A stretch of DNA of 64,000 nucleotides from Flavihumibacter fluminis (GCF_021491375.1 NZ_JAKEVY010000002.1:558001-622000); one strand, 5' to 3'. Positions 18,448 through 26,870 are shown, counted from the stretch's first letter. Made by a program: numbers and translations. Notes: generated from the sequence alone by a model not told the origin.

Positions 18448-18867
18448 ATGTTACAGCCAAAAAGAACAAAACACAGGAAGATGCAGAAGATGCCTGTGAA
18501 AGGCAATGCAAAACGTGGCACCAGCCTGTCCTTTGGTTCCTTCGGTCTGAAAGCGCTGGAAACAGTGTGGATGACGGATCGCCAGATTGAAAGTGCCCGT
18601 CAGGCAATGACCCGTTCCATGAAGCGGGAAGGAAATGTCTGGATCCGCATTTTCCCTGATAAAATCGTTACCAAGAAGCCCGCTGAAGTAAGGATGGGTA
18701 AAGGTAAAGGTAACCCTGATCATTGGGCTGCTGTAGTAAAGCCCGGTCGTATTCTGTTCGAGTGCGACGGCGTTTCTGAAGAGGTAGCAAAGACCGCAAT
18801 GGAACTGGCTGCTCAGAAATTACCGATTAAAACAAAGTTTGTAGTTCGTCGTGAACTGCAATCCTAA
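18448..18867 (+). CDS. rplP: 50S ribosomal protein L16
   Basis: A 139-aa late-assembly protein near the A-site t[18 protein letters not shown] is the typical basic N-terminus; [21 protein letters not shown] and [20 protein letters not shown] are family motifs. The length is normal. It is 26 bp from rpmC. Confidence 0.97.
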   Translation: MLQPKRTKHRKMQKMPVKGNAKRGTSLSFGSFGLKALETVWMTDRQIESARQAMTRSMKREGNVWIRIFPDKIVTKKPAEVRMGKGKGNPDHWAAVVKPGRILFECDGVSEEVAKTAMELAAQKLPIKTKFVVRRELQS

Positions 18868-18893
18868 GCTATAACAACAAAATCGACCATACG

Positions 18894-19103
18894 ATGTCAA
18901 AGAAGACCGATTTCGTAGCCACCCTGAAAGATATGAGCCTGGCTGATCTGAAGGCTCGCATTCAGGAAGATGAACTGCGTCTGAAGAAGCTCGAGTTCGC
19001 TCATGCGATCACTCCGCTGGAGAATCCGATGAGCATCCGTTCTCTTCGCCGGGATATTGCCCGTCTGAAAACGGAATTAACCAAAAAACTGGCAACTGCC
19101 TGA
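18894..19103 (+). CDS. rpmC: 50S ribosomal protein L29
   Basis: A 69-aa, two-helix protein at the tunnel exit beside L23. LKDMSLADLKARIQEDELRL forms the first helix and NPMSIRSLRRDIARLKTEL the second, which contains the L29 signature. It ends KKLATA. Confidence 0.95.
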   Translation: MSKKTDFVATLKDMSLADLKARIQEDELRLKKLEFAHAITPLENPMSIRSLRRDIARLKTELTKKLATA

Positions 19104-19153
19104 TCAGGTAGCCCAGGTGTATTCAAAAAGCGAATAAGCTAAAAAAGATAACA

Positions 19154-19411
19154 ATGGCTGAAAGAAATTTGCGTAAAACAAGGATTGGTTATGTAACCAG
19201 CAACAAAATGGAAAAAACCGTTACCGTTGCCGTTGAAAGAAAGGTGAAGCACCCAATCTACGGTAAGTTCGTAAAGAAGACTACCAAGTTCCATGCACAC
19301 GACGAAAAGAACGAGTGCAGCATTGGTGATCTGGTACGAATCATGGAAACCCGCCCGCTCAGCAAAACAAAGCGCTGGAGAATGGTGGAGATCGTAGAGA
19401 AAGTGAAGTAA
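19154..19411 (+). CDS. rpsQ: 30S ribosomal protein S17
   Basis: An 85-aa OB-fold protein that binds 16S rRNA early in assembly. [21 protein letters not shown] opens it, and the signature [18 protein letters not shown] is near the C-terminus. Gaps of 50 and 41 bp separate it from rpmC and rplN. Confidence 0.97.
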   Translation: MAERNLRKTRIGYVTSNKMEKTVTVAVERKVKHPIYGKFVKKTTKFHAHDEKNECSIGDLVRIMETRPLSKTKRWRMVEIVEKVK

Positions 19412-19452
19412 TCCCTCTGTTTTACATTACTAATTGAATAAATTAATTAAAG

Positions 19453-19821
19453 ATGATTCAGCAAGAAAGCAGACTGAATGTAGCTGATAACAGTGGAGCC
19501 AAGGAAGTGCTGGTTATTCGCGTGTTGGGTAACAGCGGCCAGGACTATGCCAAGATCGGCGACAAGATTGTCGTAACTGTTAAGGACGCCATTCCTGCAG
19601 GTGGTATCAAAAAAGGTACCGTTACCAAAGCGGTAATTGTACGTACCAAAAATAAACTGCGCCGTAAAGATGGTTCCTACATCCGGTTTGATGACAACGC
19701 CGTTGTGTTGTTGAACAACTCTGATGAACCTCGTGGTACACGTATTTTCGGACCTGTAGCAAGGGAATTGCGCGACAAGGGATATATGAAGATTATTTCT
19801 CTTGCTCCGGAAGTATTATAA
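19453..19821 (+). CDS. rplN: 50S ribosomal protein L14
   Basis: A 122-aa, strongly conserved five-stranded barrel contacting 16S rRNA at bridge B8. [19 protein letters not shown] at the start and [21 protein letters not shown] at the end are diagnostic. Its last 20 bp contain the -33 box of a promoter for the following genes. Confidence 0.98.
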   Translation: MIQQESRLNVADNSGAKEVLVIRVLGNSGQDYAKIGDKIVVTVKDAIPAGGIKKGTVTKAVIVRTKNKLRRKDGSYIRFDDNAVVLLNNSDEPRGTRIFGPVARELRDKGYMKIISLAPEVL

Positions 19822-19832
19822 TTGTACCTTTG
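19802..19832 (+). promoter_or_regulatory. Internal promoter upstream of rplX
   Basis: TTG at 19802-19804, a 20-bp spacer, then TACCTTTG at 19825-19832, an exact -7 consensus. The -33 box lies inside the rplN coding end. It predicts a leader of about 55 nt before rplX and separate transcription of the spc half of the operon. Confidence 0.75.
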
Positions 19833-19893
19833 CGCCCCGATTAAGGGAGCACGGGCAGAAAACAAAAGTGAAAAATAGATAAACAGAATCTAC

Positions 19894-20232
19894 ATGAGCA
19901 CAAGATTCAAAGCTAAATACAACATTAAAAAAGGCGACACGGTGGTAGTTATTGCCGGCGACGACAAAGATCTGAAGAAACCCCGCAAGGTTTTGGAAGT
20001 AATGGTTGACGAAGGTCGCGTGATCGTTGAAGGGGTGAATATCATCACCAAACACACGAAGCCTTCTGCACAGAACACCAAAGGTGGTATCGTAAAGAAG
20101 GAAGCTGCCATCAATATCTCCAACATTATGTTGTGGGATGCTAAAGCTGGTGCTGCCACCAAGGTGAAGCGTACCCGTGAAGCTGGAAAGTTAGTTCGTG
20201 TTTCTAAAAAATCAGGGGAGGTAATTAAGTAA
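19894..20232 (+). CDS. rplX: 50S ribosomal protein L24
   Basis: A 112-aa assembly-initiator protein. The KOW motif is [20 protein letters not shown], followed by [19 protein letters not shown]. Its TAA stop (20230-20232) overlaps the rplE ATG (20232) by one base, so translation of the two is probably coupled. An exact -7 promoter element sits 60 bp upstream. Confidence 0.97.
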   Translation: MSTRFKAKYNIKKGDTVVVIAGDDKDLKKPRKVLEVMVDEGRVIVEGVNIITKHTKPSAQNTKGGIVKKEAAINISNIMLWDAKAGAATKVKRTREAGKLVRVSKKSGEVIK

Positions 20233-20810
20233 TGAGTACCGTTAAATATACTCCGCGACTGGCAGACAAGTACAAGAAAGAAGTTGTACCTGCCTTAATG
20301 AAGAAGTTTGGCTATGGCACTGTAATGCAGGCTCCCAAACTTACCAAGATCTGTCTGAACCGTGGTGTCAATGGCGCTGTGGCTGACAAGAAGCTGGTTG
20401 ACATTGCAGTAGAAGAGCTGTCTACCATTACCGGTCAGAGAGCTGTAGCTACCATGTCTAAGAAAGACATCTCCAACTTCAAGCTGCGTAAGAACATGCC
20501 AATTGGTGCGCGTGTAACCCTGCGTGGTGAGAAGATGTATGAATTCCTGGATCGCCTGATCTCTGTATCTCTGCCACGTGTACGTGATTTCAAGGGAATC
20601 AGCGAGAAAAGCTTTGATGGCCGTGGTAATTACACCCTGGGTGTTACCGAGCAGATCATCTTCCCGGAAATCGATATTGATAAAGTGAACAAGATCACTG
20701 GTCTGGATATCACTTTTGTTACTACTGCAGGAACCAACGAAGAAGCATATGAATTGCTGAAAGAATTGGGAATGCCGTTCCGTAATATCAAAAGAGGAGA
20801 AAACGCTTAA
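20232..20810 (+). CDS. rplE: 50S ribosomal protein L5
   Basis: A 192-aa central protuberance protein that binds 5S r[23 protein letters not shown] near the N-terminus is the L5 signature, followed by [21 protein letters not shown]. The start codon overlaps the rplX stop in the sequence TAATG. It is followed by rpsN after 20 bp. Confidence 0.97.
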   Translation: MSTVKYTPRLADKYKKEVVPALMKKFGYGTVMQAPKLTKICLNRGVNGAVADKKLVDIAVEELSTITGQRAVATMSKKDISNFKLRKNMPIGARVTLRGEKMYEFLDRLISVSLPRVRDFKGISEKSFDGRGNYTLGVTEQIIFPEIDIDKVNKITGLDITFVTTAGTNEEAYELLKELGMPFRNIKRGENA

Positions 20811-20830
20811 CTTACTTTTTAACTAATAAT

Positions 20831-21100
20831 ATGGCAAAAAAATCAGTAGAAGCCAGACAAAGGAAAAGAGAGGCGATGGTAGCCAAGTATGCTGAAAAGC
20901 GTGCTGCTCTGAAAGCTGCCGGAGATTACCAGGCACTTGATAGCCTGCCGAAGAATGCTTCTCCCGTTCGTTTGAAGAATCGCTGCCAGTTGACTGGCCG
21001 TCCGAAAGGTTACATGCGTTATTTCGGATTGTCAAGGGTTATGTTCCGTGATATGGCCCTGGCTGGAAAGATTCCTGGAGTAAAGAAAGCCAGCTGGTAA
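20831..21100 (+). CDS. rpsN: 30S ribosomal protein S14, zinc-free short form
   Basis: An 89-aa head protein. [20 protein letters not shown] is the S14 signature, and only one Cys remains of the CxxC zinc pairs, so this is the zinc-independent (C-minus) type. No zinc-binding paralogue is in the window. The 87-bp gap to rpsH contains a short palindrome (GATATC repeated around AGCTAG). Confidence 0.96.
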   Translation: MAKKSVEARQRKREAMVAKYAEKRAALKAAGDYQALDSLPKNASPVRLKNRCQLTGRPKGYMRYFGLSRVMFRDMALAGKIPGVKKASW

Positions 21101-21187
21101 GGAAATTTCCGGCAGGAGAGAAAATTTGTTGATATCAGCTAGGATATCGCATTGTAAAACAATTATCAATCAAACTTATTTTAGACA

Positions 21188-21586
21188 ATGGTTACTGATC
21201 CTATAGCAGACTTCCTGACCCGCATTCGTAATGCACAAATGGCTGGTCATCGTATCGTGGAAATTCCTGCTTCTAACCTGAAAAAGCGTATAACCGAAAT
21301 TCTGTACGATAAGGGATATATCCTTAAATACAAATTCGAAGAAGATAACAAACAGGGCATCATCAAGATTGCCTTAAAATACGATCCCTCTACCAAGCAG
21401 CCTGCAATTCAGAGCCTGGAGCGGGTTAGTCGTCCCGGTCTTCGTCAGTATGCCAAACCTGCTGATTTCATCCGTGTTAAAAATGGTCTCGGTGTTGCAA
21501 TTCTTTCTACTTCCAAGGGAGTTATGACAGATAAGGAAGCGAAATCACAGAATGTAGGTGGCGAAGTACTTTGCTACATTTACTAA
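21188..21586 (+). CDS. rpsH: 30S ribosomal protein S8
   Basis: A 132-aa primary 16S rRNA-binding protein of the platform; in E. coli it also represses the spc operon. DPIADFLTRIRNAQMAGHR opens it and the C-terminal signature is GLGVAILSTSKGVMTDKEAK. A perfect 11-bp hairpin with a GCAA loop starts 7 nt after its stop codon. Confidence 0.97.
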   Translation: MVTDPIADFLTRIRNAQMAGHRIVEIPASNLKKRITEILYDKGYILKYKFEEDNKQGIIKIALKYDPSTKQPAIQSLERVSRPGLRQYAKPADFIRVKNGLGVAILSTSKGVMTDKEAKSQNVGGEVLCYIY

Positions 21587-21593
21587 GATACTT

Positions 21594-21619
21594 ATTGCGC
21601 AATGGCAACATTGCGCAAT
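21594..21619 (+). promoter_or_regulatory. Perfect hairpin with GNRA loop between rpsH and rplF
   Basis: ATTGCGCAATG (21594-21604) and CATTGCGCAAT (21609-21619) form an uninterrupted 11-bp stem closed by the tetraloop GCAA. No T run follows, so termination is unlikely; a role in mRNA stability, processing or protein binding is possible. The remaining 90 bp before rplF show no other signal. Confidence 0.65.
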
Positions 21620-21709
21620 TCACATATAACTGGCTGTTGATACATTAAGGCGTCCTATACCCGTCTGACCGATCAGCAGACTCAAACATAAACTTTCAAT
21701 TTTTTAAAC

Positions 21710-22264
21710 ATGTCTCGTATAGGTAAAAAACCCGTTAACGTTCCTGCAGGTGTAACCATCACTGTTGGAAAGGACAATGTGATTACAGTTAAAGGTCCTA
21801 AGGGTGAACTCAAGCAGGCGATTGATCGCGATATCAACGTCGAAGTTGTGGGAAATGAAGTGTTGATCAAACGCCCAACTGATCAGATCCGTCACCGTGC
21901 GTTGCATGGTTTGTACCGCGCTTTGCTGGCAAACCTCGTAAAAGGTGTAACTGATGGATTCAAAGCAGAAATGGAATTAGTGGGTGTGGGTTTCAAAGCT
22001 GCCAATACCGGTAACACACTGGACCTGGCACTCGGTTACTCTCACAATATCGTTTTTGAAATTCCAAAAGAATTGAAAGTTGCTACTGTAACTGAAAAAG
22101 GACAGAACCCTAAAATTATCCTGGAAGGCTCTGATAAGCAATTGCTTGGTCAGGTTGCTGCCAAAATCCGCAGTCTCCGTAAGCCTGAGCCGTACAAAGG
22201 AAAAGGTGTTCGCTTTGTGGGTGAAGTGGTACGTAAGAAAGCTGGTAAAGCTGCTGGTAAATAA
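21710..22264 (+). CDS. rplF: 50S ribosomal protein L6
   Basis: A 184-aa protein with two related L6 domains, located near the factor-binding stalk base. SRIGKKPVNVPAGVTI starts it; the C-terminal signature is RKPEPYKGKGVRFVGEVV. Length is normal. A weak hairpin (22281-22301) separates it from rplR. Confidence 0.97.
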   Translation: MSRIGKKPVNVPAGVTITVGKDNVITVKGPKGELKQAIDRDINVEVVGNEVLIKRPTDQIRHRALHGLYRALLANLVKGVTDGFKAEMELVGVGFKAANTGNTLDLALGYSHNIVFEIPKELKVATVTEKGQNPKIILEGSDKQLLGQVAAKIRSLRKPEPYKGKGVRFVGEVVRKKAGKAAGK

Positions 22265-22280
22265 ATTTAAATTGTTCAAC

Positions 22281-22301
22281 GGCTCCGGCAGCATCGGAGC
22301 T
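22281..22301 (+). promoter_or_regulatory. Small intercistronic hairpin between rplF and rplR
   Basis: GCTCCG (22282-22287) pairs with CGGAGC (22295-22300), with a flanking G-U pair and a 7-nt loop. There is no T run; significance is uncertain. Confidence 0.35.
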
Positions 22302-22315
22302 CTAAATAAACAGAA

Positions 22316-22669
22316 ATGGAAACAAAATCAATCAGAAGACAGAAGATCCAGTACCGCATTCGTAAGAAAGTGTCTGGTACTGCTCAGAAGCCTCGTCTGT
22401 CTGTTTTCCGCAGTAACGCAGAAACCTATGCACAATTGATTGACGATGAAAATGGAGTAACACTGGCAGCGGCCAGCACCCGTGACAAAGACATCCTTGC
22501 TCAGAAAGTTACAAAAACGGAAAAAGGTAAACTTCTGGGAGCAGCAATTGCTACCAAAGCAAAAGCACTGGGACTGGAAACAGTAGTGTTTGACCGTGGT
22601 GGTCGTTTGTACCATGGCCGTATTAAAGCGGTTGCGGATGGTGCTCGTGAAGGAGGACTCCAATTCTAA
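22316..22669 (+). CDS. rplR: 50S ribosomal protein L18
   Basis: A 117-aa 5S rRNA-binding protein. [21 protein letters not shown] is the basic N-terminal part; the C-terminus has [20 protein letters not shown] and EGGLQF, the family end. It is 44 bp from rpsE. Confidence 0.97.
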   Translation: METKSIRRQKIQYRIRKKVSGTAQKPRLSVFRSNAETYAQLIDDENGVTLAAASTRDKDILAQKVTKTEKGKLLGAAIATKAKALGLETVVFDRGGRLYHGRIKAVADGAREGGLQF

Positions 22670-22713
22670 GCATCGTTCCAAAAAATCTAAACTCAACTTA
22701 ATTTCTGCAATAA

Positions 22714-23232
22714 ATGGCACAAGTAATTTTAAATAAAGTAAAAGCCGGTGACCTTGAGCTCAAGGAGAAAGTTGTTGCAATCAACCGGGTTGTAAAAACT
22801 ACCAAAGGTGGTCGCTCCTTCAGTTTCTCTGCACTGGTTGTGGTAGGAAATGAAAATGGTGTAGTTGGTCACGGACTCGGAAAAGCCAAAGAAGTTCAGG
22901 AAGCAATTACGAAGGGTATTGAAGATGCCAAAAAGAACCTGATCAAGGTTCCTGTAATGCATGGCACTATTCCTCACGACCAATTGGCAAAAGAAGGTGC
23001 TGCGAAAGTACTGATCAAGCCAGCTGCACATGGTACCGGTGTAATTGCCGGAGGTAGCATGCGTGCTGTATTGGAAAGTGCAGGTATCACCGACGTATTG
23101 GCAAAAAGCCTGGGTTCCGCTAATCCGCACAACGTGGTAAAAGCGACTTTCAAAGCGCTGGCTACGCTGAAAGAACCCGTACAGGTTGCTAAAACCCGTA
23201 CCGTTAGCCTGAAGAAAGTATTTAATGGATAA
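22714..23232 (+). CDS. rpsE: 30S ribosomal protein S5
   Basis: A 172-aa fidelity protein at the mRNA entry tunnel. The double-stranded RNA-binding fold carries [19 protein letters not shown], followed by [17 protein letters not shown] in the second domain. Length is normal. The start of rpmD follows 19 bp behind the stop codon. Confidence 0.97.
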   Translation: MAQVILNKVKAGDLELKEKVVAINRVVKTTKGGRSFSFSALVVVGNENGVVGHGLGKAKEVQEAITKGIEDAKKNLIKVPVMHGTIPHDQLAKEGAAKVLIKPAAHGTGVIAGGSMRAVLESAGITDVLAKSLGSANPHNVVKATFKALATLKEPVQVAKTRTVSLKKVFNG

Positions 23233-23251
23233 TCTCCCAATCAGAATAGAG

Positions 23252-23431
23252 ATGAAAAAGATTAAGATCACACAAGTTAAAAGTGCCATCGATCGTCCCG
23301 AAAGTCAGAAGCTGACCCTGAAGGCGCTCGGTCTGAGAAAGATGAATTCCTCCCGCGAGGTAGAAGCCACCCCTCAGATCCTGGGAATGGTACGTAAAGT
23401 TGAACACCTGTTGAAGGTGGAAGAAGCGTAA
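23252..23431 (+). CDS. rpmD: 50S ribosomal protein L30
   Basis: A 59-aa protein beginning MKKIKITQVKSAIDRPESQ, with LTLKALGLRKMNSSREVE, the L30 signature. ATG 23252 is the conserved start; an in-frame codon at 23225 overlaps rpsE and would add nine unrelated residues. A heptad array begins 6 nt after the stop codon and is followed by a nine-unit antisense array, so the gap to rplO is 151 bp. Confidence 0.95.
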   Translation: MKKIKITQVKSAIDRPESQKLTLKALGLRKMNSSREVEATPQILGMVRKVEHLLKVEEA

Positions 23432-23437
23432 TAAGAA

Positions 23438-23458
23438 GTGAGATGTGAGACGTGAAAC
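23438..23458 (+). repeat. Heptad array D (sense part), three units, behind rpmD
   Basis: GTGAGAT, GTGAGAC, GTGAAAC in sense orientation, 6 nt after the rpmD stop codon. Together with the antisense units at 23475-23537 it can fold into a long hairpin in the mRNA between rpmD and rplO. Confidence 0.8.
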
Positions 23459-23474
23459 GGAAGAAAACCACTTC

Positions 23475-23537
23475 ATTTCACATCTCACGTTTCACATCTC
23501 ACATTTCGCCTTTCGCCTTTCACTTTTCACTTTTCAC
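23475..23537 (-). repeat. Heptad array D (antisense part), nine units, before rplO
   Basis: Nine uninterrupted 7-bp units read on the minus strand as GTGAAAA (twice), GTGAAAG, GCGAAAG, GCGAAAT, GTGAGAT, GTGAAAC, GTGAGAT, GTGAAAT. It is the longest array in the window and the only one not in sense behind a gene. It ends 45 bp before the rplO start. Confidence 0.8.
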
Positions 23538-23582
23538 ATTAATGCGAGGGGTGATTCCCCGAAAGTTTAAAATCAGAAAAAC

Positions 23583-24032
23583 ATGAAACTGCACAATTTA
23601 CAGCCAGCAGAAGGCGCTACGCACAAAGAAAAAAGATTAGGTAGAGGTGAAGCATCCGGTAAGGGTGGTACTTCTACAAAGGGTAATAAGGGTGGTCAAA
23701 GCCGCGCAGGTTACAAATCCAAGCGTGCACACGAAGGTGGTCAGATGCCAATTCAACGTCGTGTTCCCAAGCGCGGATTCACCAATATTCACCGTATAGA
23801 GTTTAAGGTGTTCAACCTCGGACAGATTGATCAGCTGGCAGAAAAATACAACCTGACTGAATTCAGCCTGGAAACATTATATATTAATGGTTTGATCGCT
23901 CATACTGATTCAGTTAAAATTCTGGGTACTGGTGAGTTGAAAACCAAACTGAATTTCAAAGTAAACGCTGCCAGTGACAAAGCTAAAGCAGCAATTGAAG
24001 CGGTAGGCGGAACTATTGAAATTGTAAAGTAA
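23583..24032 (+). CDS. rplO: 50S ribosomal protein L15
   Basis: A 149-aa protein with the long glycine-rich, basic N-terminal extension (RLGRGEASGKGGTSTKGNKG) that threads through the large subunit, and a C-terminal globular domain. MKLHNLQPAEGATHKEKRLG is the usual start. It is the last ribosomal protein of the operon; a terminator-like hairpin lies between it and secY. Confidence 0.97.
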   Translation: MKLHNLQPAEGATHKEKRLGRGEASGKGGTSTKGNKGGQSRAGYKSKRAHEGGQMPIQRRVPKRGFTNIHRIEFKVFNLGQIDQLAEKYNLTEFSLETLYINGLIAHTDSVKILGTGELKTKLNFKVNAASDKAKAAIEAVGGTIEIVK

Positions 24033-24048
24033 TTTTCTTTATCTTGCC

Positions 24049-24078
24049 GGACGCATTGGAAAAATGCGTCCTTTTTTT
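24049..24078 (+). terminator. Terminator or attenuator between rplO and secY
   Basis: GGACGCATT (24049-24057) and AATGCGTCC (24063-24071) form a perfect 9-bp stem with a 5-nt loop, followed by seven T. It starts 16 nt behind the rplO stop codon. ATG 24064, a possible secY start, lies in the descending arm. A weak -7-like TATCTTG (24040-24046) just before it could be an alternative secY promoter. Confidence 0.8.
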
Positions 24079-24108
24079 ATTGGAGGCTCACTTAAATTTC
24101 AGAAATCC

Positions 24109-25443
24109 GTGAAGAAATTAATTCAGACGCTGAAGAATATCTGGAGCATTGAAGAGTTAAGAAGTAAGATCATAACCACACTGCTGCTTATTCTAATTTA
24201 CAGGATCGGTGCACACATCGTGTTACCCGGTCTGGATCCTAATAAAATTGATACCGAAACTGCCAAATCCGGAGCACTCGGATTGATTGATGCTTTTGCC
24301 GGTGGTGCCTTTTCCCAGGCTTCCATATTTGCATTGGGTATCATGCCCTATATCTCTGCTTCCATCTTCATGCAGCTTATGACCATCCTGGTTCCGAAGA
24401 TGCAGAAGATCCAGAAAGAAGGAGAAAGCGGCCGTAAAAAAATCAACCAGTGGACACGCTATTTAACAGTTGCTGTAACTGCAGTACAGGCGGGCGCTTA
24501 TGTTGCTTACCTGAATCAGGTTAACGGCGCAGCTATGCTGGCTTCCTATGCTCCCTATTTCTGGTTATCAACTACTGTCGTTCTTACAGCAGGTACCCTT
24601 TTCGTAATGTGGCTGGGTGAAAAAATCACAGATAAAGGGTTGGGTAATGGTACTTCCCTGATCATCATGGTTGGTATCCTGGCTCGTTTGCCTCAGTCTG
24701 CCATCCAGGAATGGGCTGCCAAGAGCAACCGCGGCAGTGGAGGATTGTTGGTTTTCGTAATTGAAATCGCTGTATTGATTGCTATTATCATGGGCTTGAT
24801 TGTATTGGTTCAGGGTGTTCGTAAGATCCCTGTTCAATATGCTAAGCAGATCATTGGTAACAAGCAGTTCGGCGGTGCCCGTCAGTTCCTCCCGCTGAAA
24901 GTGAATGGTGCTGGTGTAATGCCTATCATCTTCGCACAGGCTATCATGTTCCTGCCAACCCTGTTTTCTTACACCAGCTTTGAATCTGGTCAGGGTATTG
25001 CAAGAATCTTCTCTGATCCAAGAGATGCCTGGCACATGGTAATTTATGCAGTAATTGTAATTGGATTCACGTTCCTCTATACGGCTTTGATCTTCAATCC
25101 CAAGCAGATTGCTGAGGATCTGAAGCGGAACAACGGTTTTATTCCCGGCGTTAAACCGGGCCAGGAAACCGCTGATTACATCGGAGCTGTAATGGACCGG
25201 ATTACGTTACCAGGTGCGGTATTGCTGGCATTGGTTGGTATCCTTCCCGGTTTCGCACAGCGCCTTGGAATTACGCAGGGATTTGCATCGTTCTTTGGAG
25301 GAACTTCGCTGCTGATCATGGTTGGTGTTGTGCTGGATACTTTACAGCAGATTGAAACACAACTGCTCATGCGCCAATACGACGGACTGATGAAAAGTGG
25401 TCGGATCCAGGGGCGCCAGGCGGTTAGCACCACCACTATTTAA
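24109..25443 (+). CDS. secY: Preprotein translocase subunit SecY
   Basis: A 444-aa inner-membrane channel protein with ten membrane segments. Family motifs visible include RIGAHIVLPGLD in the first segment region, FALGIMPYISASIFMQL (segment 2) and GNGTSLIIMVGI. I chose GTG 24109 (VKKLIQTLKNIWSIEELR), because homologues begin at this point and because the upstream ATG 24064 lies within a terminator hairpin. If ATG 24064 were used, 15 extra residues (MRPFFIGGSLKFQKS) would precede. Downstream, a second terminator separates it from map. Confidence 0.95.
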   Translation: MKKLIQTLKNIWSIEELRSKIITTLLLILIYRIGAHIVLPGLDPNKIDTETAKSGALGLIDAFAGGAFSQASIFALGIMPYISASIFMQLMTILVPKMQKIQKEGESGRKKINQWTRYLTVAVTAVQAGAYVAYLNQVNGAAMLASYAPYFWLSTTVVLTAGTLFVMWLGEKITDKGLGNGTSLIIMVGILARLPQSAIQEWAAKSNRGSGGLLVFVIEIAVLIAIIMGLIVLVQGVRKIPVQYAKQIIGNKQFGGARQFLPLKVNGAGVMPIIFAQAIMFLPTLFSYTSFESGQGIARIFSDPRDAWHMVIYAVIVIGFTFLYTALIFNPKQIAEDLKRNNGFIPGVKPGQETADYIGAVMDRITLPGAVLLALVGILPGFAQRLGITQGFASFFGGTSLLIMVGVVLDTLQQIETQLLMRQYDGLMKSGRIQGRQAVSTTTI

Positions 25444-25468
25444 TTAGACATACGCTAACTAATATAAC

Positions 25469-25505
25469 TCCCGGCAATGGACTACCTTTGCCGGGAATTT
25501 TTTTT
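25469..25505 (+). terminator. Terminator of secY, overlapping a possible map promoter
   Basis: TCCCGGCAA (25469-25477) and TTGCCGGGA (25488-25496) form a 9-bp stem, followed by eight T (25498-25505). TACCTTTG at 25483-25490, an exact -7 consensus, sits in the loop and descending arm. It could drive map with a very short leader, but I see no matching -33 box. Confidence 0.8.
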
Positions 25506-25510
25506 GACAT

Positions 25511-26311
25511 ATGATATATTATAAAACCAGTGCAGAGGTTGAACTGATCCGTGAAAGCAGTTTGCTGGTAAGTAAAACTCTTGCACATGTTGCCAGTGTA
25601 CTTAAACCTGGTATGACTACCCTTCAAATTGATGAGGTCGCGGAAACCTTTATTCGGGATCATGGGGCAGTGCCATCTTTTAAAAACTACAAAGGTTTTC
25701 CTTTTACCTGTTGTATCAGCGTGAACGATGCCGTTGTTCATGGATTTCCCAATGACCGACCGCTTCACGATGGAGATATCGTTTCTGTTGATGTAGGTGT
25801 TTATAAAAATGGATTTCATGGAGATAGCGCTTATACGTTTGCGTTAGGTACTATTACAGATGATGTGAGCCAGTTACTGGAAGTAACCAAAACATCTCTA
25901 TACCTTGGAATTGAAAAAGCGGTGGCGGGTAACAGAGTGGGTGATATTTCGTTTGCTATCCAGGAATATGCTGAGAAAAAATTCAAATACGGGGTAGTTC
26001 GGGAATTGGTTGGTCACGGTTTGGGCAGACACCTGCATGAAGAACCCCAAGTGCCCAATTATGGAAAAAGAGGTAGTGGAGCCAAACTTAAAGACGGCCT
26101 TGTAATTGCTATTGAGCCCATGATTAACATGGGTGTGAAGGAAGTGTGGTATGAAGAAGATGGCTGGACAGTGAAAACAAAAGATGGCTTACCGGCTGCA
26201 CATTTTGAACATACAATTTGCGTGCGCAGAGGAAAAGCTGATATTCTTTCCAGTTTTGAAGAGATTGAAGCAGCGGAGAAGGCGAATACTAATTTGTTTA
26301 CGAAGGACTGA
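25511..26311 (+). CDS. map: Methionine aminopeptidase, type I
   Basis: A 266-aa dinuclear metal enzyme that removes the initiator methionine from nascent proteins. The pita-bread fold is recognisable from HGFPNDRPL, the metal ligands in VSVDVGVYKNGFHGDSAYTF (two Asp), GHGLGRHLHEEP (His), AIEPMIN (Glu) and a C-terminal FEHTICV (Glu). No N-terminal zinc-finger extension is present. Location behind secY is conserved across Bacteroidota. The usual next genes infA, rpmJ, rpsM and rpsK are absent; a strong terminator follows instead. Confidence 0.96.
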   Translation: MIYYKTSAEVELIRESSLLVSKTLAHVASVLKPGMTTLQIDEVAETFIRDHGAVPSFKNYKGFPFTCCISVNDAVVHGFPNDRPLHDGDIVSVDVGVYKNGFHGDSAYTFALGTITDDVSQLLEVTKTSLYLGIEKAVAGNRVGDISFAIQEYAEKKFKYGVVRELVGHGLGRHLHEEPQVPNYGKRGSGAKLKDGLVIAIEPMINMGVKEVWYEEDGWTVKTKDGLPAAHFEHTICVRRGKADILSSFEEIEAAEKANTNLFTKD

Positions 26312-26329
26312 TACTTTTACGCGTGTATT

Positions 26330-26374
26330 AACCTGGTCAGATTGGGTGATTTCACTCCTGACCAGGTTTTTTTT
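26330..26374 (+). terminator. Terminator of map
   Basis: Outer stem AACCTGGTCAG (26330-26340) / CTGACCAGGTT (26358-26368), extended inwards by GGGTGA/TCACTC, followed by T8. It ends the ribosomal gene region. Confidence 0.92.
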
Positions 26375-26423
26375 ATTTCCCATGTTTACACCGATGTAAG
26401 AATTTATCATCAAAACATGGAAA

Positions 26424-26870
26424 ATGAAAAAGGACCAACAACTAAAACTCGAAAATGAGCTACTGAAAATTCGCTTGCTGGCTGAAACTGGGGCAGTAGT
26501 TCATATTGATAGCGATGCCAGCCCTGAAATGGAGCATGCTTTTTTACAAATGGTTTTGTCTATTGAAAGCCAGTATCCACTAAAAAAGACAACAGTACAC
26601 AATTTTATCGGTGAGCCTTTGTTACCAGTGTTGAAGTATCTTGAAACGGAGCAGGATTGTTCCATAGAAGTGGAAAAACTGTTACAGGTGCTGGACCTGA
26701 ATTTCATTGACGTAGTATTCCCGGAGCATTTATCCTGGAAGGAAATGCTTCGGTTCCTGGTCCAGGATCTGATGCCCGAACCGATCGATGACATCCGAAT
26801 ACCACAATTAAGGGCGCTGTTCTTCTATGATACGTTTCATCCGGATAGTCCGCTCTTTTTGCCTAATTGA
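26424..26870 (+). CDS. Hypothetical protein, 148 aa
   Basis: An acidic soluble protein without signal peptide or membrane segment. It starts MKKDQQLKLENELLKIRLLAE, a probable helix, and includes NFIGEPLLPVLKYLETEQD and a Glu/Leu-rich second half ending FYDTFHPDSPLFLPN. I do not recognise a family. The position between map and the flavoprotein gene gives no clear functional hint. The -33 box proposed for the next gene lies at its very end. Confidence 0.6.
   Translation: MKKDQQLKLENELLKIRLLAETGAVVHIDSDASPEMEHAFLQMVLSIESQYPLKKTTVHNFIGEPLLPVLKYLETEQDCSIEVEKLLQVLDLNFIDVVFPEHLSWKEMLRFLVQDLMPEPIDDIRIPQLRALFFYDTFHPDSPLFLPN

Noticed and set aside
24064-24108. ATG 24064 as the secY start
   Set aside because: It lies in the arm of a terminator hairpin and adds 15 residues before the point where SecY homologues begin.
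25483-25490. TACCTTTG as a definite map promoter
   Set aside because: The -7 match is exact but overlaps the terminator stem and has no -33 box at 17-23 bp, so it is only mentioned with the terminator.
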